A stretch of 64,000 nt of DNA from NCBI RefSeq assembly GCF_015711605.1, contig NZ_JABTEZ010000002.1:620001-684000 (forward strand), written 5' to 3'. This document shows positions 41,784-51,085 of this stretch, in pieces (position 1 is the stretch's first letter; the number at the start of each line of letters is the position of its first letter). The stretch comes from Planomonospora sp. ID67723 (GTDB lineage Bacteria > Actinomycetota > Actinomycetes > Streptosporangiales > Streptosporangiaceae). Below the pieces are notes generated by a model. That model worked only from the letters and a program-made list of their open reading frames with translations, made no database searches and was not told the DNA's origin. The position numbers and the translations under genes were made by a program.

Positions 41784-44306
41784 GTGCGGATAGCTCCGTT
41801 TGCTCGTCTATCCCGGCCGATCCGGTGGATCGCCCGGACCGTCGTCGTTCTCCTCGTCCTGGCGGTCGTCCTCGCCGGGACCGTGACCTGGACGGTCCGC
41901 AGGTCGTTCCCGCAGCTCTCCGGCGAGACGCGGCTCCCCGGCCTGGCCGCGGCCGTGACCGTTCACCGCGACGCGCAGGGCATTCCGCAGATCTACGCCG
42001 ACAGCCCGGCCGACCTGCTCAAGGCCCAGGGCTACGTGCACGCCCAGGACCGCTTCTGGGAGATGGACTTCCGCCGCAAGACCACTGCGGGCCGGTTGTC
42101 GGAGCTGTTCGGCGCCTCGACCCTGGACATCGACAAGGTCGTGCGGACCCTCGGCTGGCGGCGCACCGCCGAGGCCGAGCTCCCGCTGCTGCGGCCCGAG
42201 ACCCGCCAGGCCCTGGAGGACTACGCGGCCGGAGTCAACGCCTGGATGGCCCGGCACGACGGGTTCGCCGAGAGAAGTCTCGAGTACGGCGTGCTCGCGC
42301 TGACCAACTCCGGCTACGAGCCCGAGCCGTGGACCCCCGCCGACTCCCTGGCCTGGCTCAAGGCCATGGCCTGGGACCTGCGCTCCAACATGGAGTCCGA
42401 GATCGACCGGGCCCTGGTGGCGGCCAGGCTCCCGGCCGAGCGGGCCGCGCAGCTCTACCCGGGCTACCCCTTCGACCGGCACCAGACGATCGTGACCGGG
42501 ACCGGCGACGAGGCCGCGCAGGAGCCCAAGGGCGGCCGGCCGGTCGGCGCGGCGGACGCGCTGGCAGAGGCCTCCGCGCTGGTGGACGCCGCTCCCGCCC
42601 TCCTCGGGACCGCCGGAGGCGACTTCGCCGGGATCGGCTCCAACTCCTGGGTGGTGGGCGGCGCGCACACCGCCACCGGCAAGCCGCTGCTCGCCAACGA
42701 CCCGCACCTCGGCCCCAAGATGCCCTCGATCTGGTACCAGGCCGGGCTGCACTGCCGCACCAAGAGCGCGGCCTGCCCCTACGACGTGACCGGCTACACC
42801 TTCGCAGGCCTGCCCGGCGTGGTGATCGGCCACAACGACAAGATCGCCTGGGGCTTCACCAACCTCGGTCCCGACGTCAGCGACCTGTACCTGGAGCGCG
42901 TCAAGGGCGACACCGTCGAGGTCGCGGGCGAATGGAAGCCGATCCAGACGCGCACCGAGCAGATCAAGGTGGCCGGGGGCGAGACGGTCGAGCTGGAGGT
43001 CCGCGCCACCGGCCACGGCCCGATCATCTCCGGCGTGCTCGGCGACGCCCGCGAGGCCGTGCCCGGGGCCGCCGCGCGCCTGGGCGAGAAGGCCGAAGGC
43101 CTGGAGGTGGCCCTGCGGTGGACCGCGCTCGACCCCGGCCGCACCGCCGACGCCATCCTGCTGATGAACCGCGCCGAGAACTTCGAGCAGTTCCGCGAGG
43201 GCGCGGCCTCCTTCGAGGCTCCCTCGCAGAACCTGATCTACGCCGACGTCGAGGGCAACATCGGATACCAGGCCCCCGGCAAGATCCCGGTCCGTTCCGA
43301 GGGCGACGGCACCATGCCCGTGCCCGGCTGGGACGGCGAACACGAGTGGACCGGCTTCGTCCCGTTCGAGAAGCTGCCGTCCGTCTACAACCCGTCGGAG
43401 GGCTACATCGTCACCGCCAACAACGCGGTCGCCCGTCCGAGCGAGGAGCTGTTCCTGACCTCCGACTGGTCCCACGGCTACCGCTCCCAGCGGATCGTGG
43501 AGCGGGTGAAGGACACGATCGCCGAGGGCAAGATGACCGTGCGGACCATGGGCGAGATCCAGATGGACGACCACAACGGCCTGGCCCCGCTCCTCGTCCC
43601 GCACCTGCTGCGGATCGGCGCCCCGAACGACGCCCTCAAGGGCTGGGACTCCGGCCAGGGGCGCGACTCCGCCGGGGCCGCCTACTTCAACGCCGTCTGG
43701 CGGAACCTGCTCGAGCGTGTCTTCGAGGACGAGTTGTCCGGCGCCGTCGCCCCCGGCGGCAACGACCGCTGGTACGAGGTGGTCCGCCATCTGCTGGACA
43801 AGCCCGAGGATCCCTTCTGGGACGACGTCCGCACCACCGGCACGGCCGAGCGACGCGACGACATGCTCAAGGCCGCGATGGCCGACGCCGACGCCGAGCT
43901 CCGCGAGCGGCTGGGCGACGACCCGGCCCGGTGGGCCTGGGGCGACCTGCACACCCTGGACCTCACCCACGAGACCTTCGGCACCAGCGGCATCGCCCCG
44001 ATCGAGTGGCTGTTCAACCGGGGCCCGCTGAGCACGGGCGGCGGCAAGGACACCGTGAACGCCACCGGCTGGGACGCCACCGAGGGCTACCAGGTCAACT
44101 GGGTGCCGTCGATGCGCATGGTCGTGGACCTGGCCGACCTGGACCGCTCGGAGTGGATCAACCTGACCGGCGCCTCCGGCCACGCCTTCCACCGCAACTA
44201 CGACGACCAGGCCGAGCTGTGGGCGGAGGGGAGGTTCACCCCGATGCTCTCCACCGAGCGGGCCGTACGGCAGGCCGCCGAGAACACCCTCACGCTCGTC
44301 CCGTGA
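41784..44306 (+). CDS. Penicillin-acylase-family Ntn hydrolase, membrane-anchored
   Basis: 840 residues. An N-terminal anchor (IARTVVVLLVLAVVLAGTVTW) precedes VTVHRDAQGIPQIYADSPADLLKAQGYVHAQDRFWEMD, the alpha-subunit hallmark. The autoprocessing site is before Ser286 in GIGSNSWVVGGAHTATGKPLLANDPHL, giving a beta chain with N-terminal Ser. LPGVVIGHNDKIAWGFTN and YIVTANNAV follow as in the family. It hydrolyses amides: beta-lactam side chains, acyl-homoserine lactones or acylated peptides are candidates. GTG start. It converges on the kinase operon with only 18 bp between stops. Confidence 0.92.
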   Translation: MRIAPFARLSRPIRWIARTVVVLLVLAVVLAGTVTWTVRRSFPQLSGETRLPGLAAAVTVHRDAQGIPQIYADSPADLLKAQGYVHAQDRFWEMDFRRKTTAGRLSELFGASTLDIDKVVRTLGWRRTAEAELPLLRPETRQALEDYAAGVNAWMARHDGFAERSLEYGVLALTNSGYEPEPWTPADSLAWLKAMAWDLRSNMESEIDRALVAARLPAERAAQLYPGYPFDRHQTIVTGTGDEAAQEPKGGRPVGAADALAEASALVDAAPALLGTAGGDFAGIGSNSWVVGGAHTATGKPLLANDPHLGPKMPSIWYQAGLHCRTKSAACPYDVTGYTFAGLPGVVIGHNDKIAWGFTNLGPDVSDLYLERVKGDTVEVAGEWKPIQTRTEQIKVAGGETVELEVRATGHGPIISGVLGDAREAVPGAAARLGEKAEGLEVALRWTALDPGRTADAILLMNRAENFEQFREGAASFEAPSQNLIYADVEGNIGYQAPGKIPVRSEGDGTMPVPGWDGEHEWTGFVPFEKLPSVYNPSEGYIVTANNAVARPSEELFLTSDWSHGYRSQRIVERVKDTIAEGKMTVRTMGEIQMDDHNGLAPLLVPHLLRIGAPNDALKGWDSGQGRDSAGAAYFNAVWRNLLERVFEDELSGAVAPGGNDRWYEVVRHLLDKPEDPFWDDVRTTGTAERRDDMLKAAMADADAELRERLGDDPARWAWGDLHTLDLTHETFGTSGIAPIEWLFNRGPLSTGGGKDTVNATGWDATEGYQVNWVPSMRMVVDLADLDRSEWINLTGASGHAFHRNYDDQAELWAEGRFTPMLSTERAVRQAAENTLTLVP

Positions 44307-44324
44307 GCCCCTGCCCGGCGGTCC

Positions 44325-46532
44325 TCACCCGGCGGGAGGACGCATCGCGGTGACCTCTCCGTCCCCCGCCAGGTAGAGCATGTCACCGACGGCCGTGACG
44401 AAGCGGGTGAGCGGAGCGGGCTCCTCCCGGAGGATGCGGCCGGAGGCGACCTGGACCGTGATCACGGTGTTGACGCCGCGGACGTGCAGGGAGCCCGAGG
44501 TGAGCGCCGGCGGCCGGCCCAGCGGGTCCTCCGCGCTCACCCGCCAGAAGACCCTGCCCGTCCCCTGGTCGAGGGCGAGCAGGCTGCCGCCGTGGTCGTG
44601 CACGACGACCAGGCCCGCCACGGTGAGGGGGAGCAGGCCGTACAGGCCGAGACCGTCGCGTGCCTCCCCGGTGGTGGAGACCGCCTGCTTCCACGCCCGC
44701 TTCCCCGTGCGGGCGTCGAAGCAGTGCAGGAACCCCTCGCGGTCCTCCAGGTAGAGGCTCTGCCCGGCCACGGTGGGCAGAGCCTTGAGCCGCGGCGTGC
44801 CGCCGACCGCCGTGCTCCAGCGCACCTCTCCGCCGGCCGCGGCGAGGGCGTGGATCCTGCCGTCGCCCACGGTGTAGACGGCGCCGTCACCGGCCGTGAC
44901 ACCGCCGGCCCTGCTGTACCCGCCCAGGGTCCGCCTCCACCGGGTACGGCCGTCGCGCACGTCCAGGGCCTGGACCTGGCGTCCGCCGGTTGCGGGGACC
45001 ACGACGCAGAGCAGGTTCCCGGAGAGCGCGGCGGCATCCTCCGGCCGCCTGACCGGCGTGGCCCAGCGGCGCTCTCCGGTGTCCGGGTCGAAGGCGACGG
45101 CCTCCGCCTCCGAGACGGCCACGACCAGCCTCCCCGCGGCCATCACGGCCTGGTGCTGTCCCGACCCGGCGGGGAAGGGGTGTGTCCAGCGCACCTCGCC
45201 CGTCTCGAGGCCGACTGCGGAGACGGTCCGTCCGTCGCGGAGGTAGGCGGTCCCACCGGAGACCAGGGGGAGGAAGGGACGGATCCCACTGGACTCGGGC
45301 TGGAGCGGGACCTGCCACCGGCGGGCCCCGGTCGCGGCGTCCAGCGCGTGGACCCCGTTCGATCCGCCCGACACGAGGACGACCCCCTCGGCGATCGCGA
45401 GCCCGCCGATGTCGGTGACGGGCACCTCCCGCCGCCACTGGACGGCCGCGGACTCGGTGGCGGACGCGTTCGCGGTGCTCCCGGTCGCGGAGGACGGACT
45501 CCGCTCCGGGAGGTCGCCGCCGCCCAGCCGCTTGGCCAGGGTGATGCCCAGGGCGGTGACGGCGATGCCGGCCAGCCCCGACGCGCCGACGGTCAGGACC
45601 GCACGCCGGGAGGGTGTGAAGGACGTCCCGGCGGTCACCGGAGGCGGCGGTGCGGGCGTGCGGTCGATGTCGGCGGAGAACGCGTCCGGCAGCCACGTCG
45701 TCCCCAGGAGCGCCTCCGGGGCCGGGGCCCGGGGGGCGAGCTCGGAGAGGATCCGGTCCGGCGTCGGCCGCCGCCCGGGTTCCCTGTCCAGGCACCGGGC
45801 GATGAGTCCGCGCAACTCGGCGTCCTCGACCGCGCCGAGGTCCGGTTCGGCCCGCAGCACCCGGTAGAGCAGCACGTCCGCAGGACCCCGGCCGAAGGGG
45901 TTGGCGCCGGTGGCGGCGTACCCGAGCACCGCGCCCAGAGCGAAGACGTCGGCCGCCGTGTCGGCCTCCGCCGTACCGCTCACCTGCTCGGGAGCCATGT
46001 AGCCGGGGGAGCCCACGGCGGACCCGGTGGCGGTGAGCGCCGCCCCGTCGGCGGCGCGGGCGATGCCGAAGTCGATGACGCGCGGGCCCTCGGAAGTGAG
46101 CAGCACATTGGACGGTTTCAGGTCGCGGTGCACGACGCCGGCCGTGTGGATGGCGACGAGCGCCTCGGCGAGACCGGCGGCCAGCGCGATCACACCGGGC
46201 AGGGGCAGCGGCCCGTGCAGGGCCACGGCCCGGTGCAGGGACATGCCCCGCAGGTAGTCGGTGGCCAGCCAGGGGACGGGCGCGTCCGGATCCGCGCCGA
46301 TCACGGAGGCGGTGAAGGCCCCGCTCACGGCGCGGGCGGCGGTCACCTCCCGGCGGAAGCGCGCGCGGAACTCCGGGTCGTCCGCCAGGGCGGCGTGGAC
46401 GAGTTTGAGCGCCACCTCCCGGCCCGCCCGCGACCTGGCCAGGAACACCTGCCCCATCCCGCCCGCGCCGAGCCGGGCCAGGATCCGGTAGCCGCCGACA
46501 TGCCGGGGGTCTCCGGGCCGGAGCGCTTCCAC
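44325..46532 (-). CDS. Membrane Ser/Thr protein kinase with PQQ-type beta-propeller
   Basis: 735 residues. Residues ~14-270 are a Hanks-type kinase: LGAGGMGQV, Lys43, HRDLKPSN (Asp137), DFG at 154-156 and GSPGYMAPEQ. One membrane segment (VLTVGASGLAGIAVTALGITLA) follows at ~315. The outer ~380 residues are a propeller with PQQ-like repeats (GVHALDAATGARRWQVPL, AVAFDPDTGERRWATPV, FLHCFDARTGKRAWKQAV). The propeller probably senses an outside ligand. GTG start 4 bp after the stop of the membrane-protein gene, so coupled to it. Confidence 0.93.
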   Translation of the reverse strand: MEALRPGDPRHVGGYRILARLGAGGMGQVFLARSRAGREVALKLVHAALADDPEFRARFRREVTAARAVSGAFTASVIGADPDAPVPWLATDYLRGMSLHRAVALHGPLPLPGVIALAAGLAEALVAIHTAGVVHRDLKPSNVLLTSEGPRVIDFGIARAADGAALTATGSAVGSPGYMAPEQVSGTAEADTAADVFALGAVLGYAATGANPFGRGPADVLLYRVLRAEPDLGAVEDAELRGLIARCLDREPGRRPTPDRILSELAPRAPAPEALLGTTWLPDAFSADIDRTPAPPPPVTAGTSFTPSRRAVLTVGASGLAGIAVTALGITLAKRLGGGDLPERSPSSATGSTANASATESAAVQWRREVPVTDIGGLAIAEGVVLVSGGSNGVHALDAATGARRWQVPLQPESSGIRPFLPLVSGGTAYLRDGRTVSAVGLETGEVRWTHPFPAGSGQHQAVMAAGRLVVAVSEAEAVAFDPDTGERRWATPVRRPEDAAALSGNLLCVVVPATGGRQVQALDVRDGRTRWRRTLGGYSRAGGVTAGDGAVYTVGDGRIHALAAAGGEVRWSTAVGGTPRLKALPTVAGQSLYLEDREGFLHCFDARTGKRAWKQAVSTTGEARDGLGLYGLLPLTVAGLVVVHDHGGSLLALDQGTGRVFWRVSAEDPLGRPPALTSGSLHVRGVNTVITVQVASGRILREEPAPLTRFVTAVGDMLYLAGDGEVTAMRPPAG

Positions 46533-46536
46533 CGCC

Positions 46537-47895
46537 TCACCTCGCCAGCGCGGCGGCGGCGTCGGAGGCGACGAGGGAGACGGCGGTGCGGGCGTCCTGC
46601 TCGGACAAGCCGTTCCCGCAGAGGGAGATCTCGGTCAGCGTGTTCCGCAGCCGGAAGAAGATCTCGGCGCACTGCCTGGTGCCGACGGGATCCGGAGCGG
46701 AGTACGCCTTGTAGGAGAAGACGAAGGCCTCGTCGCCGAGTCCGGTGAGCGTGCGGAAGCGCCCGGTGGGCTTGTCGACGACGTCGACCTGGTCGCCGTC
46801 CCTCGTGCCGTGGTAGCGGTCCAGATAGGCGTGGTGCGCGGCCAGGGAGGCGCCCTCGCGGACCGTGCCGGTCAGGACGCCCGTGTCGATCTCCAGCCGC
46901 GGGTCACCGTTCCACAGGCATGTGCCGCCCTTGGCCTCCGTCGAGACGAGGCTGGTATCGACCGGTTCCGGCGCGGAGCGCAGCGCCAGGCGCTCCAGCA
47001 CCGCGGGGGTGACGAGAGAGCAGGCGGGGCGCGGGGCGAGCGGGGAGCCCCGCTCGGGAGGGACACCCATCGCGACGTCGCCGACCTCGGCGCCGACGGA
47101 CGCCGCCACCTCCCGCGCGGCCCGGAGCGCGCCGTCGACGGCGGGCTTCTCGCCGATCTCCTTCCCCCTGTAGAGGGAGAACTGCCCCGCGTTCTCCTCC
47201 GTTATGTCGGGGGCCGTTCTCCCCGAGTAGCGCACGGTGATCAGGACGGCGCCGTGCCGGAACAGGACCTCACCGCCGCGGGCCAGATCGTCGTACTGGG
47301 CGACCGCCTCGTCGCCGAGCCCCGTCACCTCCTGCCAGGCGGCGTTCCCGTCCTCGCGCGAGACGGACATGATGGAGATCGCCTGGCTGACGGACGGCTT
47401 CTCGAACGCGTTCACATGCGACTGGAACGTCACAGTCAGCGAGCCGGTGGCCAGGTTCTGGTACACGATCTCGCTCAGGCTGACGTCGCTGCTGAACCCG
47501 CAGGTCATGACGAGGCCGTCGACGCTCTCCGGGCCCGGGTTCCTGTTCTTGGCCGCCTTCGGGACCAGGTCGGCGAGCGTGCCGGGCCGGAGCCCGCAGT
47601 CCTCCGGGACCTCCGTCAGCGTGTTCGCCGGCGGGTAGGGGTCGGGGATCTCCCGGTAGACCGGCTCGACCCCGGTCAGGTCGGGACCCGCGGGCCCGCC
47701 GTTCAGGAGAACGACGGCGGTGACCCCGATTCCGGTGAGGAAGGCGGTCGCGGCCGCGGTGACCAGGAGGCGGCGCCGGGCGGATGGCGCGGGCCCCGGG
47801 GCCGGAGCCGCCCCCAGGATCGGCGGGGCCGCGTCCGGAGGCTCGGGCCGGGGAGCCTGGACGGTGGGGTACGACTCGTCCTCGGGCTGGTGCAT
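46537..47895 (-). CDS. Membrane-anchored protein with two DUF3558-like repeats
   Basis: 452 residues. A Pro-rich cytosolic N-terminus (~40) is followed by one membrane segment (RRRLLVTAAATAFLTGIGVTAVVLL) and a large outer part made of two similar halves. Each half has a paired-Cys pattern (CGLRPGTLADLV...TCGF; CSLVTPAVLERL...TCLW) and a shared TGLGDEA stretch (VTGLGDEAVAQY, LTGLGDEAFVFS). This suggests an internal duplication. It lies upstream of and is coupled to the Ser/Thr kinase gene, so it may be its substrate or sensor partner. Confidence 0.72.
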   Translation of the reverse strand: MHQPEDESYPTVQAPRPEPPDAAPPILGAAPAPGPAPSARRRLLVTAAATAFLTGIGVTAVVLLNGGPAGPDLTGVEPVYREIPDPYPPANTLTEVPEDCGLRPGTLADLVPKAAKNRNPGPESVDGLVMTCGFSSDVSLSEIVYQNLATGSLTVTFQSHVNAFEKPSVSQAISIMSVSREDGNAAWQEVTGLGDEAVAQYDDLARGGEVLFRHGAVLITVRYSGRTAPDITEENAGQFSLYRGKEIGEKPAVDGALRAAREVAASVGAEVGDVAMGVPPERGSPLAPRPACSLVTPAVLERLALRSAPEPVDTSLVSTEAKGGTCLWNGDPRLEIDTGVLTGTVREGASLAAHHAYLDRYHGTRDGDQVDVVDKPTGRFRTLTGLGDEAFVFSYKAYSAPDPVGTRQCAEIFFRLRNTLTEISLCGNGLSEQDARTAVSLVASDAAAALAR

Positions 47896-48026
47896 CGTCC
47901 GTCCTCTTGTCCGCAGCGCCGATCCAGCTACGTGGGCATGATCGCTTAAGCGGATTTGTCATGCAATAGCAGACAGGTGGCGTCGAGAACGATCCTTCCG
48001 GGGCGCAGGGACGGCGGCCCGGAGGG

Positions 48027-48053
48027 CGGATGCGGAACCGCGGGCCGCATCCG
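48027..48053 (-). terminator. Terminator of the siderophore ABC operon
   Basis: CGGATGCGG (48027-48035) and CCGCATCCG (48045-48053), a 9-bp perfect stem with a 9-nt loop, 33 bp after the ATP-binding protein's stop. Confidence 0.7.
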
Positions 48054-48086
48054 GGAAACCGGTGCGGTCGCCGGGACGGAGGGGCC

Positions 48087-48881
48087 TCAGACCGGGGTTC
48101 GGGTGCGGCGGCGGGACTCGGGGACGACCAGCGGGGTCCCGCTCTGCGGGTCCTGGATGATCTCGCAGTTCAGGTCGAAGACCTCCCGGACCAGCTCCGC
48201 GGTGACGATCTCCACCGGGTCGCCCTCGGCCACGATCCGGCCCTCGCGCATCACGATGAGGTGGGTGGCGTAGCGGCAGGCCTGGTTGAGGTCGTGCAGC
48301 ACCGCCACCAGCGTCCGCCCCTGTTCGTGCAGGTCGGCGCAGAGGTCGAGGACCTCGATCTGGTGGGCGATGTCGAGGAAGGTCGTCGGCTCGTCCAGCA
48401 GCAGGATCGAGGTCTCCTGGGCCAGCGCCATGGCCAGCCAGACGCGCTGACGCTGCCCGCCGGAGAGCTCGTCCACGCAGCGCTCGGCCAGATCGGTGAC
48501 ACCGGTGGACGCCATGGCCGAGGCCACCGCGACCTCGTCCTGCTTCGACCACTGGCGCATCAGCCGCTGGTGAGGGTAGCGGCCCCGGCCGACCAGGTCG
48601 GCGACCGTGATGCCGTCGGGCACGATCGAGCTCTGCGGCAGCAGGCCGAGGCGGCGTGCGACCTCCTTGGAGGGCAGCGAGGTGATCAGGGCGCCGTCGA
48701 GATGGACCGCCCCGGCTCGGGGCTTGAGCATGCGGGCCAGCGCGCGCAGCATCGTGGACTTGCCGCAGGCGTTCGGCCCGATGATCACCGTGAACGAGCC
48801 GTCCGGGATCGCCACGTCCAGCCCGGTCGCGATCACCCGGCTGTCGTAGGAGAGCGTCAGTCCGGTGCCGTGCAGTCTCAA
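48087..48881 (-). CDS. Iron-siderophore ABC transporter, ATP-binding protein
   Basis: 264-residue FecE/FepC-type ATPase: Walker A IGPNACGKSTMLRAL, Q loop GLLPQSSIVPDGITV, signature LSGGQRQRVWLAMAL, Walker B ILLLDEPTTFLD, H loop VLHDLNQACRYA. NACGKS for the usual NGCGKS is common in the family. The start is TTG 48881, overlapping the permease stop, with GGAAGGA just upstream. Third gene of the uptake operon; it drives import of a ferric siderophore. Confidence 0.93.
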   Translation of the reverse strand: MRLHGTGLTLSYDSRVIATGLDVAIPDGSFTVIIGPNACGKSTMLRALARMLKPRAGAVHLDGALITSLPSKEVARRLGLLPQSSIVPDGITVADLVGRGRYPHQRLMRQWSKQDEVAVASAMASTGVTDLAERCVDELSGGQRQRVWLAMALAQETSILLLDEPTTFLDIAHQIEVLDLCADLHEQGRTLVAVLHDLNQACRYATHLIVMREGRIVAEGDPVEIVTAELVREVFDLNCEIIQDPQSGTPLVVPESRRRTRTPV

Positions 48882-49936
48882 CGTCGTTCCTTCCGGAGCA
48901 TGAACACCAGGTACGTGCCGCCGATCGCGGCGGTCATGATCCCCACGGGTAGCTGGGTCGGCGCCAGCAGGCGCTGCGCGGCCAGGTCGGCCGCCACCAG
49001 CAGGACCGCCCCCATCAGGGCGGAGGAGAGCAGGGGGACGCCGGGGGAGCGGGTGAGCCGCCGGGCGAGCTGCGGGGCCGCCATCGCGACGAAGACCACC
49101 GGCCCGGTGGTGGCGGTGGCGACCCCGCACAGCAGCACGCCCGCGGTGACGGCCGCCGCGCGCACCGGCTCGATCCGGATCCCGACGGCCCTGGCCGAGT
49201 CGTCACCCATCTCCATCATCCGCAGCGGCCGGGACAGCGCCGCGCAGACCGGCAGGAGCACCACCAGCGCGCAGGCGACGGGGAGCGCGTGCTCCCAGCC
49301 GCGCCCGCTCAGGCTGCCGGTGAGCCAGGCGCCCGCGGTGGCGGCGTCGTTGATGTTGGCCCGGGTGAGGAGGTACCAGTCGGCGGAGACGAGCAGCGCG
49401 CTGACGCCGATGCCGACGAGGATGAGCCGGTGGGCCTGCACGCCGTTGCGGAACGACAGCGCGTAGACCAGCAGCGCGCACGCCACGCAGCTGAGCAGTG
49501 ATCCGCCCGCGATCTGCCAGGCGGAGCCGCCCATGACGACCGCGGCGATGCCGCCGGTCGCGGCGCCCGCCGTGAACCCGATGAAGTCGGGGCTGCCGAG
49601 CGGGTTGCGGGTGAGGCTCTGGAAGATCGCTCCGCTCAGTCCGAACGCGGCGCCGACCAGCAGGCCGGTCACGACCCGGGGCGCGCGGAGCCTGCCGACG
49701 ATGAGCTCGGCGGTCGGGGTGCCCTGGCCGAAGACCGAGTCCACGATGTCGGGGATGGGGACGGTGAACTCGCCGGTCGACAGGGCGACCAGGCTGATGG
49801 CGACGCCGGCCACGACGAGCAGGGCGCCGGCGGTGAGGCCGCGGGGGGACAGGCGCAGCGACCAGGGGCCGACGCGCAGGGCGGTCGCTGCGCGGCCCCC
49901 CGAAGGAGCCTGCGGGGAAGGTGCGGTGGTCGTCAT
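48878..49936 (-). CDS. Iron-siderophore ABC transporter permease (FecCD family), second subunit
   Basis: 352 residues with about ten membrane helices. Family motifs are RAPRVVTGLLVGAAFGLSGAIFQSLTRNPLGSPDFIGF and, near the end, TGPVVFVAMAAPQLARRLT. The ATG at 49936 overlaps the stop of the other permease (ATGA). With its neighbour it forms the heterodimeric membrane channel; the mid-protein ATP-binding contact helix is in place. Confidence 0.92.
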   Translation of the reverse strand: MTTTAPSPQAPSGGRAATALRVGPWSLRLSPRGLTAGALLVVAGVAISLVALSTGEFTVPIPDIVDSVFGQGTPTAELIVGRLRAPRVVTGLLVGAAFGLSGAIFQSLTRNPLGSPDFIGFTAGAATGGIAAVVMGGSAWQIAGGSLLSCVACALLVYALSFRNGVQAHRLILVGIGVSALLVSADWYLLTRANINDAATAGAWLTGSLSGRGWEHALPVACALVVLLPVCAALSRPLRMMEMGDDSARAVGIRIEPVRAAAVTAGVLLCGVATATTGPVVFVAMAAPQLARRLTRSPGVPLLSSALMGAVLLVAADLAAQRLLAPTQLPVGIMTAAIGGTYLVFMLRKERR

Positions 49937-51024
49937 AGGGCGGCGAGCCTCCGGCGCCGGGCGAGAAGGATGAACACCGGCGCGCCGACGACGGCCCACA
50001 TGATGCCGACCTGCACCTCGCCGGGGCGCGCGACCACCCGGCCGAGGATGTCGGCGGCGAGCAGGACCACGGGGGTGAACACGACGGTGTACGGCAGCAG
50101 CCAGCGCTGGTCGGAGCCGGTGAGGGTGCGCACCGCGTGCGGCACGACCAGCCCGACGAACCACAGCGGCCCGGCGGCGGCGGTCGCCGACCCGCAGAGC
50201 AGGGTGACGGCGATCGCGGCCAGCGCCCGGGTGCGGCCGACGCCCGCGCCCAGCGCGCGCCCCGCCTCGTCGCCCAGCGCCAGCGCGTTGAGCGGCCCGG
50301 CCAGCGCCAGCCCGAGGATCAGGCCGGCGGCCAGGAACGGTGCGAGCCGTATCGCGACGTCGGGGGTCGGACCGGCCAGCGACCCGGTCAGCCAGAACCG
50401 CATGCGGTCGAAGGTGGCGCTGTCGGCGCGCAGGATCGCGGAGGAGGCGGCGCTGAGGACCATGCCCAGGGACACGCCGGCCAGCGCCAGCCGTACCGGG
50501 CTCGAACCGGACCGGCCCGCCGAGCCCAGCGCGTAGACCAGGACCGAGGCCGCGGCCGCCCCGGCGAAGGCGAACCAGACGTAGAGGGCGGGGTCGGAGA
50601 CCCCGAGCAGGCCGAGGGCGACGGCCACGCCGAGCGCGGCGCCGTTGTTGACGCCGAGCAGCCCCGGGTCGGCGAGCGGGTTGCGGGTCAGGCTCTGCAT
50701 GAGCGCCCCGGCCAGGCCGAGCGCCGCACCCGCACCGAGGCCGAGCAGCGTGCGCGGCACGCGCAGCTCCCGGATCACCGTGTGGTCGCCGGAGCCGTCG
50801 GGCGCCGTCAGCGCATCCACCACGATGGAGAGCGGAACCGAGCGGGAGCCCACCGCGATGCCGACCAACGTCAGCAGGACCAGCGCGCCCAGGCCGGCCA
50901 GCAGCCCCAACGCCAGCGCGGTCGTGCGCCCCGCCCGGCGTCGCGGCGGCGCCTGCCCGGCCCCCGGTTCCGGCGCTGCCTCGATCACCCCGGCCGGAGT
51001 CACCCGACCCCCTTCTAAGCTCAT
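49933..51024 (-). CDS. Iron-siderophore ABC transporter permease (FecCD family), first subunit
   Basis: 363 residues, about ten membrane helices. RVPRTLLGLGAGAALGLAGALMQSLTRNPLADPGLLGVNNGA and AGPLWFVGLVVPHAVRTLTG are diagnostic. First gene of the operon. An IdeR/DmdR-like box begins 2 bp before the ATG, and no ribosome site is seen, so the transcript may be leaderless and directly blocked by iron-loaded repressor. Confidence 0.92.
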   Translation of the reverse strand: MSLEGGRVTPAGVIEAAPEPGAGQAPPRRRAGRTTALALGLLAGLGALVLLTLVGIAVGSRSVPLSIVVDALTAPDGSGDHTVIRELRVPRTLLGLGAGAALGLAGALMQSLTRNPLADPGLLGVNNGAALGVAVALGLLGVSDPALYVWFAFAGAAAASVLVYALGSAGRSGSSPVRLALAGVSLGMVLSAASSAILRADSATFDRMRFWLTGSLAGPTPDVAIRLAPFLAAGLILGLALAGPLNALALGDEAGRALGAGVGRTRALAAIAVTLLCGSATAAAGPLWFVGLVVPHAVRTLTGSDQRWLLPYTVVFTPVVLLAADILGRVVARPGEVQVGIMWAVVGAPVFILLARRRRLAAL

Positions 51025-51026
51025 GG

Positions 51027-51075
51027 TTAGGTAAGGCTAATCTACTTTCTCAGCAATTAGGTAAGCCTATCCTTT
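51027..51075. promoter_or_regulatory. Two IdeR/DmdR1-type iron boxes
   Basis: TTAGGTAAGGCTAATCTAC (51027-51045) matches the consensus TTAGGTTAGGCTAACCTAA at 16 of 19 positions; TTAGGTAAGCCTATCCTTT (51057-51075) matches at 14. They lie in the 61-bp gap between the permease operon and the binding-protein gene, one close to each start, and should repress both when iron is plentiful. Confidence 0.85.
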
Positions 51076-51085
51076 GGAGAGGGAA

